Below, piece by piece: positions 52,682-61,902 of a stretch of DNA of 64,000 nucleotides. Origin of the DNA: Sphingomonas sp. (GTDB lineage: Bacteria; Pseudomonadota; Alphaproteobacteria; Sphingomonadales; Sphingomonadaceae); NCBI GenBank assembly GCA_003248865.1, contig QFPK01000001.1, positions 310,001 through 374,000 of the forward strand. The letters are read 5' to 3'. Made by a program: the position numbers and the translations under genes. Every line of letters begins with the position of its first letter. Positions within the stretch are counted from its first letter, which is position 1. Under the pieces are notes generated by a model, which was not told where the DNA came from, did no database searches, and was given only the letters and a program-made list of their open reading frames with translations.

Positions 52682-54832
52682 TCAAAAGTCGACCGTCGCC
52701 GACAGCCAAAGTCGCCGTCCGTCCTGGTTGATGGAATAAGCCGGGGTCCAAGCGGTGGTATTGCCGCTCTGGTAAGGCACATAGACGGCATAGTCAGTGT
52801 CGAGGATGTTGTAGATCGCGGCTGCGAAGCGCAGTTGCGGCGCGATCTGCAGGGTGCCGCCCAAATGGAACAGTTCATAGGCGCGGAAATCGCCGACGGC
52901 GGCCTGCTGCGCATTCTCCCCGCGCCAGCGGCTGGAGCGGATGTCGCCGCGCAGCCAGACGCTGGCGGCCTCGCTGACTGCCCAACGCAGATTGCCGTTG
53001 GCAATATGCTTGGGGGTGCCGATCAGCGGCAGGCCTTCCTGCGGGCCGCTGGTCTGTTCCGAATGGGTGTAGGTGTAGTTCAGGCTGAAGCTGAGCGCCT
53101 GCGTGAACTGGAATCGGGCGCTCACTTCCGCGCCGCGCGTGATGGCCTCGTCGATGTTGATCGACTGGCTGAACAGATCGACATTGGGGAAGTTTCCGAC
53201 ATCCATGCATCCGGGCCGGTTGGGGTTGCCGGCAAACTGGCAGTTGGGAATGCCCGGGCCTGTGGCGATCTTGTCCTTGAACTTGTTGTAGAACAGCGTG
53301 GCACTGCCGCTGAGGAAGCCATCGCCCCCGTAATGCAGGCCGACCTCATAGGTCGTGCTCTTTTCCGGCTGCAGGCCGGGGGTGCCGATCTGCGGGATGG
53401 TGCCCTGACCGCCGAAGCCCACAATGCCTTCCGCTGTCTGCTCCAGCCGTGGGGTCTTGAACCCGGAGGACACGCCGCCCTTCAGCGTGAAATCGTCGTT
53501 GATGTTCCACACCGCATAGACGCGCGGCGACCAGTGATCGCCGAAGGAGGAGTGGTTGTCATAACGCACGCCACCGGTCAGGCGGAACTGCTCCACAATG
53601 GCCCAGGTGGCTTCGCCGAAGCCTGCCCATTGGGTGAACTTGAACGGCGCCGGCGCCACGCCATCGATCATGCGCGCCTTCCAATACTGCCCGCCGACGG
53701 TGAAGCCGACAGGCCCCTGCTCACCTGCGAAGCGGCTGTCGATGACGTCGTTGCGAGCTTCCAGCGTGCGCGGATCGCCCGCCGTCTTGCCCGGCGTGCC
53801 GCGAGGCAGGGTGCGGCCGATGGTTTCGGTATCGTTGCGGCTCAGCGTGGTGTCCAGCGTGCCGAGCGGGCTGCGCCAGCTGTGCGCCAGCACATAATTG
53901 GATCGGTTGAAGCGCTGTTCGTCGGTGTAGCCACCGGAAATGCCCAGCGTGCCGAGCTGGCCGCGGCTGTTGTCGTAGCGCTGCTCGTTGCGGTCATATT
54001 CGAACCAGATGTCATGGTCCTTGTGTGGCGTCAGCGAGATGCGGCCGCCATAGCTGCCGATATCCGACTGCACAGGGTTGCGGCCCAGCGACAGCGCAGG
54101 ATTGTTGGGAATCTCGATGTTGGAGCCGGCGCGGTGGAAGATGCTACCGCGAAGCGTCAGGCCCACAAGATCCTTCACCACCGGCCCTTGCGCGAAGCCG
54201 TTCAGCGACTGGATGTTGCCGAAGCGCTCGTCGAACTGGATGGTGCTTTCACCGGTGGCGGTGCCAACCCAGCGGTCCCCGACCTTGCGGGTGATGATGT
54301 TGACCACGCCACCCATCGCATCCGAGCCATAGAGGGTGGACATCGGCCCGCGCACCACTTCGATGCGCTCGATGGCAGCGAACGGCGGCAGGAAGCTGGT
54401 GGAGGTTTCACCGAAGCCGTTCGGCGTGACGCTGCCGGGCGTATTTTGCCGACGGCCGTCGATCAGGGTCAGCGTGTAATCGCTGGGCATGCCACGGATC
54501 GAGATGTTGAGACCGCCCGTCTTTCCGGCTTCGCCGCCGACATCGATGCCCGGCACGCTCTGCAGTGCTTCCGCAAGGCTGCCGAAGCGGATCTCCGCCA
54601 GCTCTTCACGCCCGATCACGCTGATGCTGGCGGGGGCCTGACTGATCTTCTGCGCATAGCCCGAGGCCGTCACGACGATGGTGTCGGAGGTGCTGCTGTC
54701 TGCATCTGCGTCTGCATCGGCGGCGAGGGCAGGGGCGGCCATGCCAGCCAGCGCCAGAAACGCGACGCCCGAAAGAGCCATAGCCGTGGAGCGGGAGCTG
54801 TTCAGGACAGGGCGGCGGGCGGGCAGATGCAT
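52682..54832 (-). CDS. TonB-dependent receptor
   Basis: Outer-membrane active transporter, 716 residues. A signal peptide precedes an Asp-rich start (ADADADADSSTSD); the TonB box is probably DTIVVTASG. The plug carries ISVIGREELAEI, NISIRGMPSDYTLTLIDGRRQN and VEVVRGPMSTLYGSDAMGGVVNII; the C-terminus ends in aromatic F (LSATVDF). The plug type resembles siderophore/catecholate receptors, so iron uptake is plausible but unproven. The 5' region is AT-rich. Confidence 0.92.
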   Translation of the reverse strand: MHLPARRPVLNSSRSTAMALSGVAFLALAGMAAPALAADADADADSSTSDTIVVTASGYAQKISQAPASISVIGREELAEIRFGSLAEALQSVPGIDVGGEAGKTGGLNISIRGMPSDYTLTLIDGRRQNTPGSVTPNGFGETSTSFLPPFAAIERIEVVRGPMSTLYGSDAMGGVVNIITRKVGDRWVGTATGESTIQFDERFGNIQSLNGFAQGPVVKDLVGLTLRGSIFHRAGSNIEIPNNPALSLGRNPVQSDIGSYGGRISLTPHKDHDIWFEYDRNEQRYDNSRGQLGTLGISGGYTDEQRFNRSNYVLAHSWRSPLGTLDTTLSRNDTETIGRTLPRGTPGKTAGDPRTLEARNDVIDSRFAGEQGPVGFTVGGQYWKARMIDGVAPAPFKFTQWAGFGEATWAIVEQFRLTGGVRYDNHSSFGDHWSPRVYAVWNINDDFTLKGGVSSGFKTPRLEQTAEGIVGFGGQGTIPQIGTPGLQPEKSTTYEVGLHYGGDGFLSGSATLFYNKFKDKIATGPGIPNCQFAGNPNRPGCMDVGNFPNVDLFSQSINIDEAITRGAEVSARFQFTQALSFSLNYTYTHSEQTSGPQEGLPLIGTPKHIANGNLRWAVSEAASVWLRGDIRSSRWRGENAQQAAVGDFRAYELFHLGGTLQIAPQLRFAAAIYNILDTDYAVYVPYQSGNTTAWTPAYSINQDGRRLWLSATVDF

Positions 54833-54844
54833 TGTTTCTCCAAT

Positions 54845-54935
54845 TTCATATTGAGACGAATTAGCAATAGCAATTTGGCGGCCTATTGGGGCCGGGCGCG
54901 CAGGCTGTCAACAGTCAGCTGGCGTTCATATTGAG
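54845..54935. promoter_or_regulatory. Two TTCATATTGAG direct repeats upstream of TonB receptor
   Basis: The 11-mer TTCATATTGAG is found at 54845 and 54925, exactly 80 bases apart, in the divergent gap between the TonB-receptor gene and the S41-like gene. Between them is TTAGCAATAGCAATTT, AT-rich and possibly a degenerate Fur-type site. Regulator unknown. Confidence 0.4.
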
Positions 54936-55080
54936 CAGGATTGATTTTTCTTGATGTCAGCCCGCCACAGCCGGCGCTGGCCAGCGCCCGGCCCTTTTCC
55001 TCCGTGCAATTCGACGAGGATAAATGCCGTCTGTCGAAGGTGGCTCGCGGCAAAACGGTCGGCAGGGCACGCGAGAAGTC

Positions 55081-55830
55081 ATGAAAATCGTTCCGGTGCT
55101 CCTGCTTCTGACTGCTTCGCAGGCCGCGATTGCGTCAGATCTGCAACCAAAGGCAGCACATGAGGTGCTTGCGCAGATCTCAGCCGGGTTCGACTCCTAC
55201 ATGAACCCCGCCGTCGCACAGAGGACGCAGCCTGCGCTGAAAGCAGCAGGCGTGCGGCTGGCAGCCATTCTTGATCTGCGCGGGAATCGCGGGGGTGGCG
55301 GCATTTCCGATGAGGCCTTGCTGGGTCATCTCTCCCACGAGCCTATCCCGATGGTTTCGATCCTCTGGCGTAATCCTGACGGCAGCGAGACAGTCGAACA
55401 ACGCAGGCTGCGCGCGGCACCCGGGCGCGCGCTGTATGCCGACAAGCCGGTCTTCGTGCTGACCTCCGGCCGCACATTTTCCGCTGCCGAAGAGTTTGCC
55501 TATGACCTGAAGGCGGCCGGCCGTGCCACATTGATTGGCGAGACGAAGGGTGGAGGCGCCAATCCGGCCAACCGCCCGGTGCTGCTGAGCTATGGTTGCA
55601 GCATCTTCATTCCCAACGGCAAGGTCACCCACCTGACCACCGGCACGAACTGGGAAGGGGCAGGCATCGCGCCAGACGTGGCGGTGCCCGCGGATCAGGC
55701 GCTGACCGAGGCCTATTCACGCGCCCTCAAGGTGGCGAAGCCTATGGTGACCACGCCCCAGACTGAAGCAGAGCGCACCAAGGCCCTGTCGGACCCGAAG
55801 GCGGCGCTGCTCGCAGATCAGAGTTTATGA
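55081..55830 (+). CDS. Shortened S41-family peptidase
   Basis: A 249-residue protein with a signal peptide (MKIVPVLLLLTASQAAIA). The catalytic part is clear: AAILDLRGNRGGGG, VFVLTSGRTFSAAEEFAYDLKAAGRATLIGETKGGGANP (Ser in TFSAAEE), and IFIPNGKVTHLTTGTNWEGAGIAPDV. The N-terminal helical domain (VLAQISAGFDSYMNPAVA) joins almost directly to ILDLRGN, so roughly 100 residues usual in IRBP-type S41 proteins, including the substrate-binding middle, are missing. Probably an internal deletion; activity doubtful. The ATG at 55081 was chosen for the signal peptide. Confidence 0.7.
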   Translation: MKIVPVLLLLTASQAAIASDLQPKAAHEVLAQISAGFDSYMNPAVAQRTQPALKAAGVRLAAILDLRGNRGGGGISDEALLGHLSHEPIPMVSILWRNPDGSETVEQRRLRAAPGRALYADKPVFVLTSGRTFSAAEEFAYDLKAAGRATLIGETKGGGANPANRPVLLSYGCSIFIPNGKVTHLTTGTNWEGAGIAPDVAVPADQALTEAYSRALKVAKPMVTTPQTEAERTKALSDPKAALLADQSL

Positions 55831-55857
55831 CGGACTTCCATTAGGGTTGGAAGCAGG

Positions 55858-55891
55858 CGGGGTCCGGCGCGTGGCGTTGGACCCCGTCTTT
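55858..55891. terminator. Hairpin between convergent genes
   Basis: CGGGGTCC / GGACCCCG stem with a 13-base loop, followed by TCTTTG on the plus strand. Ends the S41-like transcript, perhaps also dgcN from the other side. Confidence 0.5.
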
Positions 55892-55902
55892 GTGTCCGCG
55901 CT

Positions 55903-56940
55903 TCAGGCGGCGACGGCTGCGACTTCCCCGACACAGCCGTCAATCAATCGATCCAGCGCGGGGCCGCCGCGCAGCGGGTCTGCGGTGGGGAGGCCGAAGC
56001 GGTCTTCGGTGCGGGCAATTTCCGCTGCAGCCTCTGCTGCATCGAGCCCGGCTGTGTTCAGGCTGATGCCACCGCAGCGAATGGTCGGATTGGTAAGGCG
56101 ACCAGCGGCAAGATAGGTTTCGATGGCGGTGTCGAGTTCGGGGATCGGATAGTCCGGTCGGCCAAGGATGCTCGTACGGCCGGGCTGGTGGCACAGTACG
56201 ATCACATCGGGCTGGCTGCCGTGCAACAGGCCCAGGGTGACGGCGGCATAGCTGGGGTGGAACAGGGATCCCTGACCCTCCACCACGTCCCAATGCTCTG
56301 GCTCCGCGTCCGGGCTCAGTCGCTCGGCTGCACCGGCCAGAAAGTCCGAAACGACGGCATCCATCGGAATTCCGCCACCCGCGATCAGGATCCCGGTCTG
56401 CCCACTGGCCCGGAAGTCGGCCTGAATGCCGCGAGCCTTCAGGGCATTGGCAATAACGAGAGCCGTGTACTTCTTGCCGAGCGCGCAATCGGTGCCCACC
56501 GTAAGCAGGCGCTTGCCGCTGCGTTTCGCGCCCGTGCCAACCGTGAGACCGGTCGGCGGAACGCGGACATCATGCAAGCGTCGGTTGTTGCGTCTGGCTG
56601 CTTCGGCAAGCGCCGGCGTGTCTGACAGGCGGCCGTGCATGCCGCTGACGATGTCGAGCCCGGCATCCAGCGCTTCGACGAGGGGGGCGATCCAACTGTC
56701 GCCGAGCGCGCCGCCGGGGTGGGCAACGCCGATCACGACGGCGCGCGCACCGCGCGCCCTGCCTTCGGCCGCGCTCATCCGGGGAAGTCCGGTGGTGAGC
56801 AAGGAGCCGGAGAAGGCGAGTTCGCCCACGCATCGTTCGGGAACCCACTGGTGCAGGCCAAAGGCGGTCTTCGCGAATCCGGGTTCGGCAATATCCCCCA
56901 TGAACAGAAGATAGGGGCTGGGCAGATCGGCGAGAGTCAC
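55903..56940 (-). CDS. dgcN: DUF1611 / DgcN-type N-acetyltransferase
   Basis: A 345-residue protein of the DUF1611 family; DgcN in Pseudoalteromonas acetylates D-glutamate in D-glutamate catabolism. LTVGTDCALGKKYTALVIANAL is a P-loop-like motif; SGMHGRLSD, ASGQTGILIAGGGIPMDAVVSDFLAGAAE and VEGQGSLFHPSYA are family blocks. GTG start at 56940 with AGGGAGG nine bases upstream. It lies 37 bases after the second D-aminoacylase gene, so the two form an operon. The usual partner, a dipeptide epimerase (DgcA), is not in the window. Confidence 0.85.
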   Translation of the reverse strand: MTLADLPSPYLLFMGDIAEPGFAKTAFGLHQWVPERCVGELAFSGSLLTTGLPRMSAAEGRARGARAVVIGVAHPGGALGDSWIAPLVEALDAGLDIVSGMHGRLSDTPALAEAARRNNRRLHDVRVPPTGLTVGTGAKRSGKRLLTVGTDCALGKKYTALVIANALKARGIQADFRASGQTGILIAGGGIPMDAVVSDFLAGAAERLSPDAEPEHWDVVEGQGSLFHPSYAAVTLGLLHGSQPDVIVLCHQPGRTSILGRPDYPIPELDTAIETYLAAGRLTNPTIRCGGISLNTAGLDAAEAAAEIARTEDRFGLPTADPLRGGPALDRLIDGCVGEVAAVAA

Positions 56941-56977
56941 GTCCGGTTTTCCTCCCTGCGGGGTGGCGCCAATGGGA

Positions 56978-58615
56978 TCAGGAGTCGGCTGCGGGCGCGC
57001 AGGCGCCCTTCAGCACCATGCCGGGACGGGCCGCCGTGGGCTTGCCGCCGTCGACCGCGAGCTGGCCATTCACCAGCACATAATCGATCCCGACTGGTGA
57101 GATGGTGGGCTCCGCGAAAGACGCCCTGTCGTCGAGTTTGTCGTAATCGAAGACCGTGATGTCGGCGCGCAGCCCTTCGCGCAGCACCCCACGATCGTTG
57201 AGGCCCATCCGGGCGGCGGGCCAGCTGGTCATCTTGCGGACGGCGTCTTCCAGCGTGAGCACCGGGCGCCGCTTCACATATTCCGCGATGGTGCGGGCCG
57301 CATTGCCGTACGCGCGCGGGTGTGGGAGGCCGAGGCCGTCGATCTTGCCATAGACCGGGGCTGCGCCGGCATCGCTGCCGATGGAGACCCAGGGCTGCTT
57401 CAGGCCGGTTTCGATGTCGCGTTCGTCCATCATGAAATAGAGCGCGACGGCGCGCTTGGGCAGCGCCTCCAGCATAATATCCCAGGCGACGTCGGCGGGA
57501 TCGCGGCCGACATCCTTCGCGATGGCCGCGATGGACTGGAAGCGGTATTTCTCCCACTTCGGATTGTGCGGGTTGGCGAGCACCACCCTGTCCCAGCCGC
57601 CAGCGGAATAGACCATGTTGGTCCAGCCCGGTTGCGGGCCCGCGGCGAGATCCTTCTTCATCCGTTCGCGTGCGGCCGGATCCTTCAGCAGGGCGACGGC
57701 GGCTTCAAAGCCGTTTTCATAAACCCAGGTGGGCGCGGTGATTTCGAGCCCGGTGCCCGCGAAGGGGTAGAGATACATGTCTGCCGCGACGTCGATGCCC
57801 TTGGCGCGGGCTTCGTTGATGAGCTTCACCGCCTCCGGCATCATCTGGCCGAAGCGGGGGGCGTAGGCGGCCTTCAGGTGGAAGATTTCCACCTTCACGC
57901 CGGCCCGCTCGCCGATCTCGATGGCTTCCCTGATGCCGTCGAGCAGGCCTGCGCTCTCGTCGCGCATATGGGTGGCGTAGATGGCCTGGCACGGCGCTGC
58001 GGCCTTCACGATCTCGACCAGCTCGTCCGTGGTCTGGAAGCTGCCGGGCGGGTAGATCAGCGCGGTGGCGAGGCCCATTGTGCCGGCGTTCATCGCCGTT
58101 TCCACCTTTCTGCGGATCTCGACCATTTCCGCGGCCGTCGGCGCGGCGCCCTTGTCGCCGATGACTTCCCGCCGTGCCTGCGTGGCGGAATAGTAGGTGC
58201 CGAAATTGACTGCAATTCCCTTGCTTTCCAGCTCGCTGAAATAGGCGGCGATCTGATCTGCCGGCACGGGTGTTCCGCCTTCGCCTGCGATCACCGTGGT
58301 GACGCCCGTCAGCAGCTTGTTCTCTGCTCCGCCGTTTTCCCGCAGGACGGCGCCGGACTGGTCCATCATGTCGATCCAGCCTGGCGTGACATAGCGGCCC
58401 TTCGCGTCGATTTCCCGCGAGCCCTTGCCGGTCACCTTGCCGATGCGCGCAATGCGGCCGTCCTTGATGGCGACATCTGCGTGGACCCAGGGGTTTCCGG
58501 CGCCGTCCATCACGCGGCCGTTGCGGATGACGATGTCATAATCCGCTGCTGTTGCGGGTACCGTGGCGAGAGACAGGCTTGCCGCGGCGAACGCCGAGAG
58601 GAGGATGGTGCGCAT
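56978..58615 (-). CDS. N-acyl-D-amino-acid deacylase family amidohydrolase (2)
   Basis: Secreted, 545 residues, signal MRTILLSAFAAASLSLATVPATA. Same subfamily as the gene at 43531: VIRNGRVMDGAGNPWV, YATHMRDESAGL, EIFHLKAA, and SIGSDAGAAP. Metal motif HxH is again replaced (GWIDMMDQ; M84, Q86) and GEGG stands for GNCG. The start ATG at 58615 is behind GGGAGACA; a long open frame upstream has no ribosome site and no family similarity. First gene of an operon with dgcN. Confidence 0.88.
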   Translation of the reverse strand: MRTILLSAFAAASLSLATVPATAADYDIVIRNGRVMDGAGNPWVHADVAIKDGRIARIGKVTGKGSREIDAKGRYVTPGWIDMMDQSGAVLRENGGAENKLLTGVTTVIAGEGGTPVPADQIAAYFSELESKGIAVNFGTYYSATQARREVIGDKGAAPTAAEMVEIRRKVETAMNAGTMGLATALIYPPGSFQTTDELVEIVKAAAPCQAIYATHMRDESAGLLDGIREAIEIGERAGVKVEIFHLKAAYAPRFGQMMPEAVKLINEARAKGIDVAADMYLYPFAGTGLEITAPTWVYENGFEAAVALLKDPAARERMKKDLAAGPQPGWTNMVYSAGGWDRVVLANPHNPKWEKYRFQSIAAIAKDVGRDPADVAWDIMLEALPKRAVALYFMMDERDIETGLKQPWVSIGSDAGAAPVYGKIDGLGLPHPRAYGNAARTIAEYVKRRPVLTLEDAVRKMTSWPAARMGLNDRGVLREGLRADITVFDYDKLDDRASFAEPTISPVGIDYVLVNGQLAVDGGKPTAARPGMVLKGACAPAADS

Positions 58616-58689
58616 TGTCTCCCTTCCGTGGGCCTTGAGGCGTTGATTCGGGCATGAGCCTATCGCGGGATTCTCTTCCCGGAAAGTAT

Positions 58690-58899
58690 TTTCACAAGGT
58701 GAAATTTTCGTGCTTTTCCGGTGCATCTCCGTCATGTCGCCGTTCGTTTGCCCGTGGGCGGCGAAGGCATTTGGTCCATCCGTCATGTTCCACAACGGGA
58801 TAGGCCGAATCTTCCTGTCCGCTTGAAGATGGGGGCGCACGGCTGACAGGTCGGGAGTGTTGCGAGAAGGCCTCTCCAAAATTGCAAAATTAGAAAAAT
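58690..58899. promoter_or_regulatory. Divergent control region, deacylase 2 / TonB receptor
   Basis: In the 400-base gap between the two starts. Contains the palindrome TTTCAC-aag-GTGAAA (58690-58704) and AAATTAGAAAAAT (58887-58899). The latter is identical to the 13-mer at 45281-45293, upstream of deacylase 1 and the XRE-cupin gene. The AT-rich stretch 58876-58912 stands out from the GC-rich surroundings. No gene is seen in this gap. Confidence 0.5.
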
Positions 58900-59019
58900 T
58901 ATCAAAAACGCTTGACCAAATTCTCCACAACGAGAATTCTGTGCGTAATCGCAGCAAAGTCTGTGAACGCCGAAGGGAGGCGAGAGACCATCAAACGAGC
59001 CAATATAAGGGGATATGCG

Positions 59020-61866
59020 ATGCAGGTTCGTGCTTTCCGAATTCAGTCGGCGCCCGGCAGGGTTTCCGCGCTTCTCGCCACCACCATGCTGACGGCGGCT
59101 TTCGTGCCGTCGGCGGCAATGGCGCAGACAACTCCGGCATCGGATTTTGAGGACATCATCGTCACCGGCTCGCAGATCGCGCGCAGCGGGTTTGACACGC
59201 CAACGCCGGTCACGGTCGTCGGCATCGCAGATTTCGAGCGTGTCGCGACGCCCAACATCGCCGACACGCTGAACCAGCTGCCGGCATTGAAGGCCAGCGC
59301 CACACCGCAGTCCAGCACCAACCTCTCGAAAATTGCCGGTGCCAACCATCTGGACCTTCGGGGACTCACCTATCTGCGCACGCTCGTGCTGGTGGATGGC
59401 AAGCGCTATATGCCGAGTTCGCCGGAAGGTGTGATCAACATCAACAACCTGCCGCAGGCTGTCATCGGCTCGGTGGAAGTGGTGACCGGCGGTGCCTCGG
59501 CGGTCTATGGCTCCGACGCCGTGGCAGGTGTCGTCAACTTCAAGCTGGACGACAAGCTGGATGGCGTTCGTGCCAACGCGCAATATGGCGTCAGCAAATA
59601 TGGCGACCGTGACAACTGGCTGGGATCTGTAGCGATCGGCAAGAGTTTCGGCGGCGGACGCGGCCATGTGCTCGTCGGCGGCGACTACGCCAGAAGCGAG
59701 GGGATTCCGCGCGTCGGCAGCCGTCCGTGGGGCAATCAGACGCTCATCAACAATCCGGCCTACACTGCAACCAACAACGAGCCTGCCTACATTCTCGTCG
59801 AGGATGGGCGCACGTCCAACTCGACCTATGGTGGGGTGATCAACAGCGCCACGGGCGCCAACGGAACGGCTCTGCTTCGCGGCACCACCTTCCTGGGCGG
59901 CGGGCAGGTCGGCACCTTCGACTATGGCACTTTGACAACGGCTACGGCGCAGAAGGGTGGCAGCGGTATCAACAATACCGAGGATCTGGTGCTTGAGCAG
60001 CCCTACAAGCGCTGGTCGGTGCTGGGTAAAGTTACCTACGAAATCTCACCGGAGTTCAACTTCTATGGCCGGGTCAGTTACGCCGGTTCGAAGATGGTCG
60101 GCGACAGCATCATCGGCAACGACCAGATCACCATCCAGCGCGACAATGTGTTCATCCCTACTGCCGTTCGCAGCATTCTCGACGCAAATCCGGACATCAC
60201 CAGTTTCACCATGGGCCGTTCGCTGGACGATTACGCCCGCGGCTACTTCGATCAGGACGTGTGGAACTGGCAGGCGATCGGCGGTCTGACGGGTCAGATC
60301 ATCGGCTCCTGGAATTACGACTTCTCCGTCAGCTATGGGAAGAGCCGTAACAAGACAGTGTTCATGGACAGCCGCATCACGGCCGGCTGGCGGGATGCTG
60401 TCGATGCGATTGACAATCCGGCGACGCCCGGCGTCGTCGATCCAATCTGTCGCTCCACGCTGACCAATCCGGGCAATGGCTGTATCCCGCTGAACCTGTT
60501 CGGCGTGATCGGCGAGGGCGAGCAAGCGGCCGCCATCGCCAACATCCTGGGGCCGTCCGTTCGCGACTGGCACCAGACCCAGAAGACGCTGGACTTCCTG
60601 GTTCGCGGCAATGTGATCGACCTGCCGGCCGGTCCGGTCGGCTTCGCTGGCGGTATCCACTGGCGCAACTTCAAGAGCGAGACGACATCGGATGCGCTCT
60701 CGGCCTCACGGCCGGGCGGTGCCACGGTGTTCCGCGTCGGCAACACCATTCCCTTCTCCGGCACGCAGGATGTGTGGGAGGCCTATGGCGAATTGCTGGT
60801 GCCGGTGCTGGCAGATCTGTCCTTCGCCGAGGCGCTGGACCTGAGCCTCGCCGGCCGGATCACCGACTATAAGACATCGGGCCAGGTCGAAACCTGGAAG
60901 GTGGGCGTCAACTACAAGATCAACGACATGGTACGACTGCGCGCCACGCGTTCGCGTGACATCCGCGCGCCGAACATCCAGGAACTGTTCGCGGCCGGCC
61001 AGACGCTTGTTTACACCATCAACGATACCCCGCGCGGCGAGAGCTATCTGGTGTCCACCACCCAGGGCGGCAACCCCAATCTGGTGCCCGAAAAGGCGGA
61101 CACCTTTACTGCTGGTGTCGTGTTGGCCCCGGTTTCGCGCCTGCGCCTGTCGGTCGATTATTATGACATCAAGATTGAAGGCGCGATCGCGGCGCTGTCA
61201 GCGGCGCAGATTGCCTCTTCATGCTTCTCGGGGGACACAGCGCTCTGCTCCCTCATCACGCGGGAAGCGAGCACGGGGGGCACGACCCCGGGTCGCATCA
61301 CCGGAATCCTGCTGGCGCCGGCCAACTTCCAGAGCATCAAGACACGCGGTATCGATTTCGAGGCCGCCTATGATTTCCCGCTGTGGAACGGTACCGCGGA
61401 TATCCGGGTGCTGGGCAACTATTTGATCAAGCATGAGATGGTGGGCGCTCAGGGCGCGGTCACCGATCTAGTGGGAAGCGTGGCGCAGCCCTTCATCGAT
61501 GGCCTGAACGGCACGCCGCGCTGGCGTGGGCAGGCGGTGCTCGGCTTCAGCAACTCCCTGTTCCGTGCCAATGTGACGGGCCGCTATGTCGGCGGCGGGG
61601 TCGTCACCCGTGACTATGTGGCGACCAAGCCAGACGTGCCGATCACCGATCCGATCAGCGTCAACGGTCGCTTCTATGTCGATCTGTCGGGCGAAGCGAA
61701 GCTGTTCGACGTGGGCAGCGAAGGCAAGGTCTCGCTCTATGGAACGATCCTCAACGCCTTCAACAACCAGCCACCGATCACCGGCTATGATGGCTATGGC
61801 GCGCCGCGCCACCTGTTCGACGTGATCGGCCGGCAATACACCATCGGCGTTCGCTTCAATTACTGA
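59020..61866 (+). CDS. Large TonB-dependent receptor of the D-amino-acid locus
   Basis: Outer-membrane transporter, 948 residues. Signal peptide ends MTAAFVPSAAMAQ (approximately); TonB box region DIIVTGSQIARSG; plug blocks DTLNQLPALKASATPQSS, LDLRGLTYLRTLVLVDGKR and VEVVTGGASAVYGSDAVAGVVNF. C-terminal strand ends VRFNY. Type resembles receptors for peptides or carbohydrates rather than siderophores. Start ATG at 59020 follows AAGGGG by eight bases; the open frame upstream runs over a promoter region. A beta-lactamase-fold gene follows after 36 bases. Confidence 0.93.
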   Translation: MQVRAFRIQSAPGRVSALLATTMLTAAFVPSAAMAQTTPASDFEDIIVTGSQIARSGFDTPTPVTVVGIADFERVATPNIADTLNQLPALKASATPQSSTNLSKIAGANHLDLRGLTYLRTLVLVDGKRYMPSSPEGVININNLPQAVIGSVEVVTGGASAVYGSDAVAGVVNFKLDDKLDGVRANAQYGVSKYGDRDNWLGSVAIGKSFGGGRGHVLVGGDYARSEGIPRVGSRPWGNQTLINNPAYTATNNEPAYILVEDGRTSNSTYGGVINSATGANGTALLRGTTFLGGGQVGTFDYGTLTTATAQKGGSGINNTEDLVLEQPYKRWSVLGKVTYEISPEFNFYGRVSYAGSKMVGDSIIGNDQITIQRDNVFIPTAVRSILDANPDITSFTMGRSLDDYARGYFDQDVWNWQAIGGLTGQIIGSWNYDFSVSYGKSRNKTVFMDSRITAGWRDAVDAIDNPATPGVVDPICRSTLTNPGNGCIPLNLFGVIGEGEQAAAIANILGPSVRDWHQTQKTLDFLVRGNVIDLPAGPVGFAGGIHWRNFKSETTSDALSASRPGGATVFRVGNTIPFSGTQDVWEAYGELLVPVLADLSFAEALDLSLAGRITDYKTSGQVETWKVGVNYKINDMVRLRATRSRDIRAPNIQELFAAGQTLVYTINDTPRGESYLVSTTQGGNPNLVPEKADTFTAGVVLAPVSRLRLSVDYYDIKIEGAIAALSAAQIASSCFSGDTALCSLITREASTGGTTPGRITGILLAPANFQSIKTRGIDFEAAYDFPLWNGTADIRVLGNYLIKHEMVGAQGAVTDLVGSVAQPFIDGLNGTPRWRGQAVLGFSNSLFRANVTGRYVGGGVVTRDYVATKPDVPITDPISVNGRFYVDLSGEAKLFDVGSEGKVSLYGTILNAFNNQPPITGYDGYGAPRHLFDVIGRQYTIGVRFNY

Positions 61867-61902
61867 TCGCGAACGGACGGCACAGGCAGGAAAGGCGAAT
61901 TG

